53,358 nucleotides of DNA from Deltaproteobacteria bacterium (GTDB taxonomy: Bacteria > Desulfobacterota > Desulfomonilia > UBA1062): NCBI GenBank assembly GCA_017992605.1, contig JAGOOG010000003.1, forward strand, positions 140,161 to 193,518, written 5' to 3'. The notes under the pieces are model-generated. The model had not been told where the DNA came from. It did no database searches and was given only the letters and a program-made list of their open reading frames with translations. The translations under genes and the position numbers were made by a program. Positions 53,030-53,358 of the stretch are shown here, in pieces (positions within the stretch are counted from its first letter, which is position 1; each line of letters starts with the position of its first letter).

Positions 53030-53358
53030 TCACCCGAGATACTCGCGGAACACCGACGCGAACCGCCTCAGGTCCCTGTAGTCCATGACCGTCGACATGG
53101 GCAGGTTGGTCTCCTCTATGCCCGCCTCCCTGACCGCAGCCACGGGGTTCAGCCCGCCGATGAGGATGACCCCCATCTTGTTCACGTCCACCGGTGCCTG
53201 GCAGACCGCCTCCCCCATCTTGCCCATGGTTATGACCGGTGTCATGTCCACGTCCTTGAGGTCCCTGATGACCTCCTCGACCCCGTCCCTGCACACGCCG
53301 GCGATCTCGGAGAGGTTTGCCAGGATCTTTCCCTCGCCGTGCTGCAGCACGCCGCGAA
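53030..53358 (-). CDS. NrpR/DUF128-type regulatory domain protein (N-terminus missing)
   Basis: Only the last 109 or so codons are present; the frame is open to the window edge. The visible part has VLQHGEGKILANLSEIAG, then GVILIGGLNPVAAVREAGI, and a final TVMDYRDLRRF, the pattern of the DUF128 domain of the NrpR nitrogen regulator and its bacterial relatives, which bind 2-oxoglutarate in archaea. In bacteria the role is less clear. It is convergent with the CCG-domain gene, with ten bases between the two stops. Confidence 0.75.
   Translation of the reverse strand, partial: RGVLQHGEGKILANLSEIAGVCRDGVEEVIRDLKDVDMTPVITMGKMGEAVCQAPVDVNKMGVILIGGLNPVAAVREAGIEETNLPMSTVMDYRDLRRFASVFREYLG

Overview
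The window looks like chromosomal DNA of a GC-rich anaerobic member of the Desulfobacterota (old Deltaproteobacteria). The signs are the rplM-rpsI-argC order, multiheme c-type cytochromes with an integral cytochrome b, an ADP-forming acyl-CoA synthetase, many acyl-CoA genes, glycyl radical enzymes, a PEP-CTERM protein, and two genes that appear to read UGA as selenocysteine. No RNA genes, insertion sequences or CRISPR arrays were seen.

Layout. 1-6.6 kb: the end of a DUF2804 gene, a MobA-like nucleotidyltransferase, an AzlC/AzlD amino-acid exporter pair, rplM-rpsI-argC, a MEMO-family protein and a monofunctional transglycosylase. 6.6-18.6 kb: an exported amidase, a PilZ protein, a repeat lipoprotein, a DegP/HtrA protease, a cardiolipin-synthase-like phospholipase D, an ADP-forming acyl-CoA synthetase with reversed domain order, an exported unknown protein and an acetoacetate-decarboxylase-like protein. 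18.6-25.3 kb: a five-gene minus-strand operon with three multiheme cytochromes (27 CXXCH motifs in all) and two exported rhodanese proteins; its first gene is split by an in-frame UGA. 25.8-33.5 kb: MarC, crotonase, thiolase, two AMP-forming acyl-CoA ligases, and a pair of half-size YeeE/YedE transporters, the first of which has UGA at the conserved cysteine. 33.5-43.8 kb: a PEP-CTERM protein, an L,D-transpeptidase, a DUF882 peptidase, HtpX, LepA, HemW, a DUF853 ATPase and a crotonase. 43.9-53.0 kb: a GntR-controlled operon with two different glycyl radical enzymes, one activase, a flavin-fold protein, a possible 36-residue peptide and a CCG-domain iron-sulfur protein. The window ends inside an NrpR/DUF128-like gene.

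The most notable content is selenium-related. In both the YeeE-like gene and the 11-heme cytochrome gene, the frame continues across a single TGA. Each TGA is followed, 17-21 nt later, by a hairpin whose six-base loop begins GGUC, as expected of a bacterial SECIS element. In the YeeE case the TGA falls exactly on the family's conserved GGC-x-SGHG cysteine. Standard gene callers would split or truncate both genes.

How the parts may work together (inference): the cytochrome/rhodanese operon looks like an inner-membrane-to-periplasm electron route handling sulfane sulfur or a related oxyanion, with a quinol-linked cytochrome b/c protein at its base. The seleno-YeeE pair would import a sulfur species such as thiosulfate. 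The acyl-CoA genes and the glycyl radical operon would supply electrons from anaerobic breakdown of organic acids or aromatics. The substrates of both glycyl radical enzymes are unknown.
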